From NCBI GenBank assembly GCA_937864995.1, contig CALMDL010000310.1, positions 1 through 6,948 on the forward strand: a stretch of DNA of 6,948 nt, read 5' to 3'. The notes below the pieces were generated by a model, which saw only the letters and a program-made list of their open reading frames with translations, ran no database searches and was not told where the DNA came from. Positions 1 to 6,793 of this stretch are shown piece by piece (position 1 is the first letter of the stretch; each line of letters begins with the position of its first letter). The DNA comes from an uncultured Candidatus Altimarinota bacterium. GTDB taxonomy: Bacteria; Patescibacteriota; Gracilibacteria; BD1-5; UBA6164. The position numbers and the translations under genes were made by a program.

Positions 1-1714
1 TAGTTGAAGTTTTTTTCTCCACAGGAGTATCAACAATTACATTCTCAATGATTTTATCTGCTGGTTTTTCTATAATTTGTTCTGATACTTTTTTACCTCT
101 TGTTTGAGTAGGTGTATGAACTCAAATTCAAAGATATTCATTATTTCAAGAAATATTAAAATCTTTTGATGTCTCAGTAAATTTATATGAATTTTTTCAA
201 TTATCAATTCAAGCTGGCTCTATCATTCATAGTTTTATTCCATTTTTAATAGCTTGTTTTTTCATAGCTAATAATTCATTAGCTGAGTAAATTCATTGAA
301 ATTCTCTTGGATTTTTTCTTATTTCTTGTATTGTGGCTAAATCTTTAATAAAGTTTTGAATTTCTTGTGTTTTGTTTTTTCAATATTTAGCTAAAATTTC
401 AGCTTGTTGTTGTTTTTTAAAATTTACTTTTGGAACTTGTTCAGATAGTTTAGGTTGAGTTTCTACTTTTTGAGTTGGGGTTGTTTCTGTTTTTATATTT
501 TTAGTAAAAGTTCATTTTGGAACTCATATATAATCTTCTCTAGCTGCACTTAATTTATTTAATAAAGCATCTCTTTTTGATTGTAATTTTCTATACTCAG
601 TATATGCTTCTTTTGTTCATTTTCAGTATTTATCTACAATTTTTTGAGTTTCTCATAAAAAATCAAAACTTTCGTACTCTTCTTTTAATTTATTAAGTTT
701 AGCTTCTTTTTGATTTAATATTGTATAATCTATCTTTCCTGGAGTAGTTTCTGTTTTTAAAGATTGTTGTGTTTCAGGAGTTTGTTTTAATTCTATGGTT
801 TTTGGAGTTTTTGCTATTTCAGTTAATGAAAGTTGTTTTGGAGACTTTATTTTAGAACCAGGAGAAGGTACAAAACTAAGAGCTGCATTTGTTACTAATC
901 ATTTTAGAACCTCTGGTTTTGGTAATTCTTTTCACTCTTCCTTAGCTCAAAAGGCTAAAACACTTAAAGTTAAATCAGGTGAACTTATTAAAGTAGATCA
1001 TTTTACAAAATTTCAAACTCATCATTTATCTATTATTTTTCATCATTTATACATTGTTGCACCTCTAAGTACATTCAATGCTGAATTTACTCTACTTTTT
1101 GCCTTTTCTTCTGATATTCAAAAAGTATCTGCTGTTACTTTTGTAAGAAAATTAGTACCAGCTTCCATTCATTCTTCTAATGGCTTATCTAGTCAAGTAA
1201 TATTCAATCAAGAATTTATTGCTTGTATAAAAGGAGCAGCAATTAATGTTACTCATTGTAATCAAGCAGATGTTCAAGCTTCAAGTATTCAATCAAATGT
1301 TGAAATTTCTCATTTTTTTACTTTTTCTCAGATATTTAATATATTTTGTCTTGTATTTTCTACTCATCAAATAAGTGTTCAAGCTGCTCTAGTAATACTT
1401 CAAGCTTGACTAATAACTGGTATTTTTGCTTCTTCTGCTTGTTTTCAAGATTTTACTAAGTATTCTCATACTTTTCAAGAAAGTTTACTAGTTTCCCTCA
1501 ATCAAGTAGAAATAACTTTTCAAGGGGAAGTTATTGTTGTTTTAATAGCTTCTGCTTCTGGACTATGTGTAAGTTTATATGTTTTTGCTCAAACTCACTT
1601 TATTTTATCAACTAATCAAGAAAGTAATCATTTTTTAGGTTCAGTTAAAAGACTAGTTTTTACACTAGTCGATAACTTACTTGTATCTGTACTTCATTTT
1701 CAAGTTAAAGCCAT
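1..1714 (-). CDS. Large Gly-rich phage protein, at least 571 aa (C-terminus cut off), UGA=Gly
   Basis: The frame opens at ATG 1714 and stays open to the left edge, with about 47 TGA codons, six GGN and no TGG. The N-terminal 290 residues are Gly/Ser/Lys/Ala-rich and amphipathic (SGLVDKIKGVGAKTYKLTHS, then AAGTLIGGVEN). They include one hydrophobic stretch at 142-170 (AGTSAGLQGVTLIAAPFIQA) that could insert in or lie along a membrane. A Thr/Pro/Lys linker (about 286-328) precedes a charged coiled-coil-like part (330-395). Residues 364 and 445 carry the same KYG repeat as the upstream 763-aa protein. The region after 470 looks globular (NPREFQGIYSANELLAMKKQ; KFTETSKDFNISGNNEYLGI). This mix suggests a large virion or ejected protein; no catalytic motif is seen and no family is recognised. 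It follows the 763-aa stop by 19 nt without a terminator, so the two are co-transcribed. Confidence 0.85.
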
Positions 1715-1733
1715 ATTTATATTTTATTAGGAA

Positions 1734-4025
1734 TTATTCTTGTTCTGTACTTCATCATCTAATTTTATCAAATTGATTTCTTATATTATCAGCCACATTT
1801 GAAGGTAATGTTTTTAAAAGAGCTAAATATTGGTCAACTGTTCTAACATTACTTAATTCTGGAACTCAATTTGCTCTTCAAATATTATCTAATGCATTTA
1901 CTTGGGTAGCAGAATATTTAGGAGATGAAGGAGTAGAGCTTCCAGAAGAACTAGATTTTGTAGCATTCATTAATTTGATTTTTGCTTCAAATTGTGCTGC
2001 TAATTCAGCTGCTTTTTGTGCATCTGCTACTGCCTTATATAATCTAGAATTTTCATCATTTAAATCTTCTATCATGTTTTTAATAGCTTCAACTGAATCA
2101 GATGAATCTAAATAATCTTCCATAATTCATTGTGCTGTTCAACTTATTCATAATCAGCTTGTAAAAGTAGATATTGCATTTAATGCTTCAGCTTTATTTT
2201 TATCAGCATCACTTATACTAGCTTGTGTAATTTTAAATACATTTGAAGTAAAATTAGATTTAATATCTGAAATCATTTTTTCTTTTAATTGTCTCATTTG
2301 TTCTATACTTGCATCAGCCTCACTTTGTTTTATTAATCAAGTTTCTAATAATTTATTAATTTCTGCTGTTTTTTCTTGAGTTAATTTAGATACTGATTCT
2401 TCCATTTCTGAAGTAGCTTCATCTATTTTTCTCATTGCTTCTGCTCATAATTCTCAACTCATAGCTATTAATTGTTCTGGTGCTATATTTCATATATCAA
2501 CTCATCTTCTAGCTAATGTAGCTCTAATTTGACCAACTACTCTATTTAATTCAGAGTCTTTTGTTCTTTGTAATGCTTTTTCTTTTCTTACTTTATTATC
2601 TTCTATAAAAGTTTTTAATTCAGTAGCCATATTTTTATAAAATTCTTGAAGTTTTTCATTATTAGCTGAAATCACTTCTGATCATTTTAAAAAGTTTTCT
2701 GCTGTAATTGCAATATTTTCATCTTTTGCAGCTTCTAGTGATTTAATTTGTTCTTTATCTAATTCTTCTTTAGTCTTTTCTAATAAAGTTTCATCAATAT
2801 TAGTAGTACTATCAGCTAAAGGATTTTCTTTTACAAATTTTTCTACTTTTTTATATTCAGCTGAGTCTTTTCAATATTTATCTTCTGCTTTTTTAAGTAA
2901 ATCTTCATCTGTTTGTCAAGATAGTCTATATTTCTTTAATGCTTCTAGATTTTTTTCATTTGCTTTAATTTCAGCAGGTTCTGGATTAGCTTTACTTCAT
3001 AATTCTCATGTTGGTTCTGGATTAGCTTTACTTCATAATTGTTCAACATTTTCTCTTTCACTTTCAGGTAATTCTCATTTATCTACTTTTGCATTTGTTA
3101 TTGAATTATCTACTGTTTCTCAAGGTTTTCTATTCCTCATTTTATTTAATAAATCTGCATTTTGTGAAGCTGTTCAAATATAATTATTTATTCATAAATC
3201 TTTTGCTAATTTAATTCTTGAAGCAAAACTTGTATCTTGATTTATACTTTTAAGATAATCTACTACTGAATTTCACTTATAATCAGACACCTCTAATCAT
3301 TTAATCATTGTATCTGGGGTTTTTAACTTAGAATCAGTTATAACAATATTTTCTCTTACTATTTTAGGAGTATTTATTCAAGTATAATTATTAAGTAATT
3401 TTTCTATTTTTTTTACTTCTGGACTATTAGTTCAATATTGATTTTTTGTAGCTGTAATAACTCATTCAGCATCTCAATATTTTTTTAATAAAGCATTATA
3501 TTGAGTTGAAGTTAATCAAACTGAAGTTTTAATTGGCTCAATTGTCTTTTCAGCTATATTTGTTTTTACTGTTGAAGTTGGAGTTCAATATTTGTCAGCT
3601 TTTTTCTTTATAGTAATATATTCTGGAGAATTAACTCAATATTTTTTTTTAGTTATTTTAAGTAAATTTTCTGTACCTCCAGCTTTACTTGAAACTAATT
3701 CATATTCTTTTTTTAATCTAGCTTCTTTCTCTACAGCTCTTTGCTTATCAAGTTCATCAGCTCTTTTATTTTGTGCTATTTCTTCTGCTGTATATTTTCA
3801 ATCTGCTCTAAGAACTCTAGTTCATACTTCAATTGGAGCAGTTTTTGTAGCTCAAACTATTTGAGTTGGTTTTTCTATTTTTACTTCAGTAGCTTTTATT
3901 GGAGTAGTAGTAGTTTTTTCATCTGTTTTAATTGTAACATTATTAGCCTTCATTGTTGCATCAGTTTTAGCTTTTAAATATTTAGCTACTGCTGCATCAT
4001 ATTTTGCTTGATTTGTTGTTGCCAT
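1734..4025 (-). CDS. Large helical repeat-containing phage protein (763 aa), UGA=Gly
   Basis: One uninterrupted frame runs from ATG 4025 to TAA 1736-1734 with about 35 TGA codons, four GGN and no TGG. The first 120 residues are Lys/Thr/Ala-rich (repeated Thr near 40, then QIVGATKTAPIEVGTRVLRA). Residues 125-210 and near 385 hold a degenerate repeat built on KYG followed by S-P-E-Y/V and a charged helix (KYG at 128-130, 145-147, 182-184, 383-385; QYG at 196-198). Residues 330-353 are two copies of LGSKANPEPTGE. About 355-690 is long, charged and probably coiled coil (EEL, KEK, QLKEK runs). A Ser-rich linker (around 690-702, SSSSGSSTPSSP) leads to a C-terminal helical domain. There is no signal peptide or clear membrane helix. 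Length, coiled coil and position fit a tape-measure, internal virion or other elongated structural protein, but no family is recognised. It is 19 nt upstream of the next large gene. Confidence 0.85.
2977..3040 (-). repeat. Two-copy in-frame tandem repeat in the 763-aa gene
   Basis: A 28-bp sequence at 2977-3004 recurs identically at 3013-3040, a period of 36 bp or 12 codons. It encodes two copies of LGSKANPEPTGE (residues 330-353, the second copy ending in PAEI). The identity at DNA level, in a gene whose other repeats have diverged, points to a recent duplication. The Pro/Glu-rich unit is probably a flexible linker or spacer. Confidence 0.9.
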
Positions 4026-4059
4026 ATTTAATTATAAAAAAATAAGTATTTACTGATAA

Positions 4060-4087
4060 ATAATATTACTTTTTTGAATAATTGCAA
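4060..4087 (-). promoter_or_regulatory. Candidate sigma70-like promoter of the two large genes
   Basis: On the minus strand TTGCAA (4087-4082) and TATTAT (4065-4060) are separated by 16 nt, immediately downstream of the strong terminator and about 35 nt upstream of the ATG at 4025. The spacing equals that of the candidate promoter before the holin. Another TATAAT lies at 4036-4031 but without a good -35. Placement after a terminator supports a new transcription unit; the match itself is weak evidence in such A+T-rich sequence. Confidence 0.45.
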
Positions 4088-4091
4088 GAAT

Positions 4092-4124
4092 AAAAAAAGA
4101 GTAGTTTTTCTACTCTTTTTTTTT
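4092..4124. terminator. Strong bidirectional-type intrinsic terminator after the lysis cassette
   Basis: A perfect 13-bp inverted repeat, AAAAAAAGAGTAG (4092-4104) and CTACTCTTTTTTT (4110-4122), surrounds a 5-nt T loop. On the plus strand it ends in nine Ts; on the minus strand the descending arm ends in seven Ts. It lies after the last gene of the lysis cassette and just before the promoter of the 763-aa gene, so its main job is to end minus-strand transcription from the cassette. Confidence 0.8.
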
Positions 4125-4131
4125 GGTCACT

Positions 4132-4170
4132 AAGTTTTATTTAATTGGGTTTCTTCTCCCAAGTTTTATT
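4132..4170. repeat. Short direct repeat flanking a small hairpin
   Basis: AAGTTTTATT occurs at 4132-4141 and again at 4161-4170. Between the copies lies a 5-bp inverted repeat, TTGGG (4145-4149) and CCCAA (4158-4162). It lies between the 37-aa ORF and the terminator, and the second copy overlaps that ORF's stop. It may be an mRNA-end structure or chance in A+T-rich DNA. Confidence 0.35.
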
Positions 4171-4279
4171 CTAACACTTCATTTGATAATTTATATCAAA
4201 TTATATAATCTGATTTATTATATTCTTCATCTAAATCATATTCTTCTTCTAAAACAATTCATTTTACTCAACTTCCCAT
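4166..4279 (-). CDS. Short acidic ORF (37 aa), last gene of the lysis cassette
   Basis: An ATG at 4279, one base after the peptidase-like stop codon, opens a 37-codon ORF that ends at TAA 4168-4166. It has three TGA codons (MGSGVKGIVLEEEYD...), one GGA and a marked acidic patch (LEEEYDLDEEYN). Codon use and TGA-as-Gly content match its neighbours, and the tight spacing supports a real small gene. It has no recognisable domain and is too short for a confident fold. It could be a regulator or inhibitor of the preceding peptidase, but that is only positional speculation. It is followed by about 40 nt and then the cassette terminator. Confidence 0.5.
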
Positions 4280-4280
4280 A

Positions 4281-4943
4281 TTATTTAAAAGTTTTTAAAA
4301 TATATTCAAATTCTTCAATTGTTGCAGGTCTTTTTATAAGATTTGCTTTATCTATTAAGAATTTTTTTAAAGTTTCTGTGAATTTATCTCAAGGAATTAT
4401 TACTCTAGCTGTATCATAATATAAATCTTTTTCTACTCAATATTTTAGAGTTTCTTCACTTATATTATATCTAATTGCACTATCTAATTTAGATCAAGCA
4501 TTCCAACTATCTATAATAGCTCAATTTTTATAGCAATGATTATGTGCATAAGCATTTTTATAGGTAATTGCTAAGTCAACATCAGAATTAGTAAAAACTC
4601 AATCTATAGTTCAAAGTTTTTGTCATTTATTTGTTAGTTTTTTACATCCAAGAGAATAAGCTTTTCAATTTTGCAATCATTTACTTATTGAAGTAGTCTC
4701 AATTTTTAATAAAATTCAATATTTAAAATTGATATATTTAACCATAGCAGAATAAATAATATTAAATACTGCTCATGATTTTAAAAATAATACTCAAATT
4801 TTTTCAAGATAATATATAAATTTTATTATATAATCTACTCTTATCTCAACTGCAAAATCTAATAAAATCATATGCAAAAAAGTATAAACAGTACAACTAT
4901 ATTTGGTATCATTTCTTAATGTTTGGTTATATCAGTCTGTCAT
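4281..4943 (-). CDS. Candidate papain/C39-like cysteine peptidase (220 aa), UGA=Gly
   Basis: The N-terminus has Gln7 followed ten residues later by Cys17 in KYSCTVYTFLHMIL. This fits the papain-fold arrangement of an oxyanion-hole Gln, the nucleophilic Cys and a following hydrophobic helix. In the second half, AHNHCYKNGAIIDSWNAGSK (residues 133-152) offers a catalytic His (134 or 136) and a D-S-W triplet at 145-147 in the place of papain's N-S-W. The one TGG codon falls exactly on that Trp, while 13 TGA codons read as Gly elsewhere. The His-to-Asp spacing is short, more like C39-type domains than papain. A role in cleaving peptidoglycan peptides or host surface protein would fit the lysis cassette, which has no recognisable muramidase or amidase; a virion peptidase is an alternative. 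The C-terminal 50 residues are helical and of unknown role. The start overlaps the previous stop (TAATG). The gene itself is certain; the family is tentative. Confidence 0.6.
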
Positions 4944-5128
4944 TATTCTTTATTATCAATTAAAGCTTGTTCTATTCTTTGTTTTATTTCATTACATCAT
5001 TCTTCTCACATTTTAGATAAAAGCCAACTAGTTGCTGCTTCATCTCACATATTCTCATCAAGAGCCATATAATCAATTTCTCAATATTGTTCCCTAGCTC
5101 AATGAACTTTACTTAAATGTTTTCACAT
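4943..5128 (-). CDS. Small acidic hypothetical protein (61 aa), UGA=Gly
   Basis: The ORF runs from ATG at 5128 to TAA at 4945-4943. The second codon is already TGA (MGKHLSKVHGAREQYG). The protein is soluble and mostly helical. It has an acidic middle (EIDYMALDENMGDEAATSW) with one genuine TGG Trp, and a charged C-terminal helix (EIKQRIEQALIDNKE). It has no membrane segment, Cys pair or recognised motif. It lies 11 nt after the phospholipase-like gene, and its stop shares a base with the next start (TAATG), so its translation is probably coupled to that of the peptidase-like gene. The context suggests an accessory or regulatory partner in the lysis cassette, but this is not shown by the sequence. 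Confidence 0.75.
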
Positions 5129-5139
5129 AATAAATATAA

Positions 5140-5535
5140 TTAAGAATTATAAAATTTTTTTCAATATCTATTTAATAAAACAAATGCAATACTTGCAATT
5201 ATAAATGCTTCTTTTTTTGAAATCCATCTCTTTTTTGCAGAAGTTAAGAGCTTATAAATCTTTTTTGCAAATCTAAAATTAGACATATAAAATCACATTT
5301 TAAATCTAAATTCAATATCATGTTCATAACAAATTAATCTAATATCATAAAATAAATTATTTGTTTTTTTCTTATTAAATCACTTTATAAGAGCAAGATT
5401 ATCTTTGAGAATTTTATCAAAATCTTGTCAACCTTTTCATCAACATCAATTAATAATTTCTCAATATTTCAATCATTCAACTTCTTTAATATTGAGTTTG
5501 TATTTAAGTATTTTTTCTATTGTTCTCATAAGCAT
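5140..5535 (-). CDS. Phospholipase A2-like phage protein (131 aa), UGA=Gly
   Basis: Two elements of a phospholipase A2 active site appear in order. The first is a glycine-rich calcium-loop-like motif, NGCGGKGG (residues 29-36). About 35 residues later comes CYEHD (69-73), with the catalytic-type His72-Asp73 dyad and a preceding Cys69. The C-terminal helix ends in LLNRYGKKFY, like the conserved C-terminal helix that I recall in small phage and plasmid proteins with 'NGCG...C..HD..Y' motifs. If active it would hydrolyse membrane phospholipids in a Ca2+-dependent way, fitting host envelope breakdown beside the holin. Three of the loop glycines are TGA codons, so the motif is visible only under code 25; the lone TGG gives Trp104. 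Start: ATG 5535 is the first in-frame Met after an upstream TAA; a second Met (5529) is equally possible. There is no signal peptide, but residues 110-121 are hydrophobic. The alternative is a related inactive or structural fold. Confidence 0.75.
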
Positions 5536-5714
5536 TGATTTATTATTAAATCTAATTTACCTTGCATTAATCAAATTTCCCTTTGATACATTGGTCTATC
5601 TTCTAGGAATATATCCTGCTTATCATCAACTGTTATATTAACAAAAGAGCTATATACTATAAATCATATAAACCCTGCAATTAACATTGATATTACTTCA
5701 TCTCTTATTTTCAT
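5517..5714 (-). CDS. Small single-pass membrane protein (65 aa), possible spanin- or antiholin-like, UGA=Gly
   Basis: The ORF runs from ATG at 5714, inside the end of the holin gene, to TAG at 5519-5517. This is the only TAG stop among the complete genes. A single hydrophobic helix spans about residues 7-24 (VISMLIAGFIGFIVYSSF) after a short charged N-terminus (MKIRDE). It is followed by an acidic, helical tail of about 40 residues (DDKQD..., REIGLMQGKLDLIINQC). The topology, one N-terminal anchor plus a soluble helical tail placed right after a holin, resembles inner-membrane spanin subunits or regulatory antiholins, but it is shorter than usual i-spanins and no lipobox partner is visible. 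It carries three TGA codons and two GGN glycines. It overlaps the holin by 10 nt and the next gene by 19 nt, so coupled translation is likely. Function is inferred from position and topology only. Confidence 0.8.
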
Positions 5715-6049
5715 ATTTTAAATTTTATAAAATCAATTATTAAATTATATATTGCTTTAGCTTTAAACATATCTATTGCTCATATTATTTGTATAGATGA
5801 ATAACTACACATTCATATAATAAATCATCTTATATCTCAATCTATATTAGCATATTCTAATAATAAATATACCATATATCATACAAATCAACTTATAAAT
5901 AAGTGTGCCATATGTTCCTTAAAAGACATTTGTTCTCATTTAAGAGATTTATTAAATATATGTGCAAGGCTTCAAGAAGCTCAAGTTACTATTAATCATA
6001 TAGTTTCTTTGTATTGTGATAATATTTCCATTATATTATTGATAGGCAT
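5705..6049 (-). CDS. LydA-type (superfamily III) phage holin, 114 aa, UGA=Gly
   Basis: The holin forms lesions in the cytoplasmic membrane that time phage lysis. The 114-aa length and the layout match LydA-like holins (holin superfamily III). A short N-terminal helix leads into a first membrane segment at about residues 16-31 (ETIGLIVTGASGSLAHIF). A polar turn follows with the family-typical 'L.GE..S.KE' (LKGEQMSFKEH, 36-46), then a second segment at about 48-64 (HLFISGFVGYMVYLLL) and a third at about 74-95 (RGFIIGMCSYSSIQIIGAIDMF). It ends in a basic, hydrophobic tail. All 11 of its glycines are TGA codons, including the small residues of the membrane segments, where Trp would be implausible. 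It is the first gene of the cassette, preceded by a candidate promoter and a terminator. Its end overlaps the next gene by 10 nt. The start context is AAATATG without a Shine-Dalgarno sequence. The family is called by sequence pattern, not by a search. Confidence 0.85.
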
Positions 6050-6081
6050 ATTTTTTTTATAAGGTTTTTAAAACTATTTAA

Positions 6082-6109
6082 AGTATAGCTTTTTTATTTT
6101 TTTTGTAAA
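6082..6109 (-). promoter_or_regulatory. Candidate sigma70-like promoter of the lysis cassette
   Basis: On the minus strand TTTACA (6109-6104) and TATACT (6087-6082) are separated by 16 nt, giving acceptable -35 and -10 elements. Transcription would start near 6075, about 25 nt before the holin ATG at 6049. It lies directly after the terminator of the upstream unit and partly uses its T-rich tail, which supports a unit boundary here. In DNA this A+T rich such matches arise by chance, so this is a positional inference. Confidence 0.45.
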
Positions 6110-6110
6110 G

Positions 6111-6136
6111 AAAAAACTACTATTAAAGTAGTTTTA
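6111..6136 (-). terminator. Intrinsic terminator overlapping the stop of the 110-aa gene
   Basis: On the minus strand AAAACTAC (6135-6128) pairs with GTAGTTTT (6120-6113) around a 7-nt loop, giving an 8-bp stem. It continues into further T residues (6112-6111) and a T-rich stretch. The 5' arm includes bases of the TAA stop at 6136-6134, so the gene ends inside its own terminator. The plus-strand side lacks a T tract, so it acts for minus-strand transcription. Confidence 0.7.
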
Positions 6137-6466
6137 AATAAAAGGTGTAAAAAATGCTTGAAAGTAAGAGCTTCAATTAGATGAATATGTATCTATTTTA
6201 TAGTACTCTCATTTTTTTACAGGATATGTAGCACAAGCAAAAACTGTTTGTGGATTTCCTACAAATCAATCTCATAATCTAAAAGTATCTCAAGCTGTAA
6301 CTCATGTACTTATTTTTACCCAAGTGGTATTTGAAGTAGCTAAAGAAGCTCAGTTACTTCTAGCAGTGACTAATCAATCAGTTAATGCTAAATGATTTTC
6401 TCACCAGTTTTTTTGAACAGTAGTTCATACTACTCTTGTTCAATCTATTTTATTTTGTACACTCAT
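6134..6466 (-). CDS. Small probable virion protein (110 aa), UGA=Gly
   Basis: The ORF runs from ATG at 6466 to TAA at 6136-6134. It is the clearest local proof of the code: 11 TGA codons coexist with two TGG codons (Trp21 in KNWGEN, Trp49 in NTTWVKI). With TGA as Gly the middle reads STGVTAGDTFRLGDGFVGNP, a typical beta-turn-rich sequence. The protein is rich in Ser, Thr, Asn, Gly and aromatics, has no membrane segment, and ends in a likely strand (YFQAFFTPFI). This composition suggests an exposed beta-structured virion component such as a fibre, head decoration or receptor-contact protein, but no named family is recognised. It follows the 99-aa gene by 5 nt. Its stop codon forms the edge of an intrinsic terminator, so it is the last gene of the rightmost transcription unit. 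The start has no Shine-Dalgarno sequence (leader TAATATAT). Confidence 0.85.
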
Positions 6467-6471
6467 ATATA

Positions 6472-6771
6472 TTATAATCAAGAAATAATAACATCTGCAT
6501 TAGATCAGCTAGAAATTAAATACACTTCTTTTAAATCTAAAATATGATATGTATTTTCATTTCAAGCAGATAATTTGATTCATGTTAAAATAGTTGGAAC
6601 TATACCTTCTGATATAAAAATATCTAAAGTTCATTGATTTTGGATATATAAATTATCATTTCAACTACCTCTTTTTGAGTTAATTTGTTTTAATAGAGCA
6701 TCTCTATTAGTATCATTTAAAGCTAAATCATATAGACTTGTAGCTGTAGTAGTAACTGTTATTTTGAACAT
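6472..6771 (-). CDS. Small beta-rich phage structural protein (99 aa), UGA=Gly
   Basis: The ORF runs from ATG at 6771 to TAA at 6474-6472 with six in-frame TGA codons. As Gly these fit the local pattern: LYIQNQGTLDIFISEG, GIKLSAGNENTYHILDL, VYLISSGSNADVIISGL. The N-terminus (MFKITVTTTATSLYDLAL) leads into alternating strands, and the 'IxNxGxxDIxISEG...GIKLxAG...LDL..VYLISSGSNADV' layout resembles small beta-sandwich proteins often annotated as phage hypothetical or structural proteins beside head and tail genes. This is recollection of a family style, not a database hit. There is no signal peptide or membrane segment. The stop is followed after 5 nt by the ATG of the next gene, so the two are almost certainly co-translated and may act together in the virion (decoration, fibre or head-tail component). 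There is no Shine-Dalgarno sequence; the leader is A/T only. Confidence is high that this is a gene and moderate that it is structural. Confidence 0.85.
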
Positions 6772-6793
6772 ATATTTTAAAATTAAATAAATA

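Noticed and set aside
795..1409. Plus-strand ORF of 204 codons
   Set aside because: It is antisense to the second large protein. The minus frame is continuous over 571 codons with coherent composition and TGA-as-Gly pattern, while the plus translation is a Phe/Ser-rich shadow.
1878..2123. Minus-strand 81-codon ORF as a separate gene (MEDYLDSSD...)
   Set aside because: It lies in the same frame as the 763-aa gene and is only the stretch between two TGA codons; its Met is internal residue 635.
1878..2123. Widespread frameshifts or pseudogenes suggested by many stops
   Set aside because: All interruptions are TGA; TAA and TAG occur in the reading frames only at gene ends, so the genes are intact and recoded.
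3592..3977. Two overlapping plus-strand ORFs rich in Ser and Phe
   Set aside because: Shadows of the Lys/Glu/Ala-rich N-terminal part of the 763-aa protein on the other strand.
4123..4419. Plus-strand 98-codon hydrophobic ORF
   Set aside because: Antisense to the 37-aa ORF and the C-terminus of the peptidase-like gene; it begins in the terminator T tract and its hydrophobicity comes from A+T richness.
5405..5641. Plus-strand 78-codon ORF
   Set aside because: Antisense to the PLA2-like and 65-aa genes, which form a tight collinear cluster with their neighbours.
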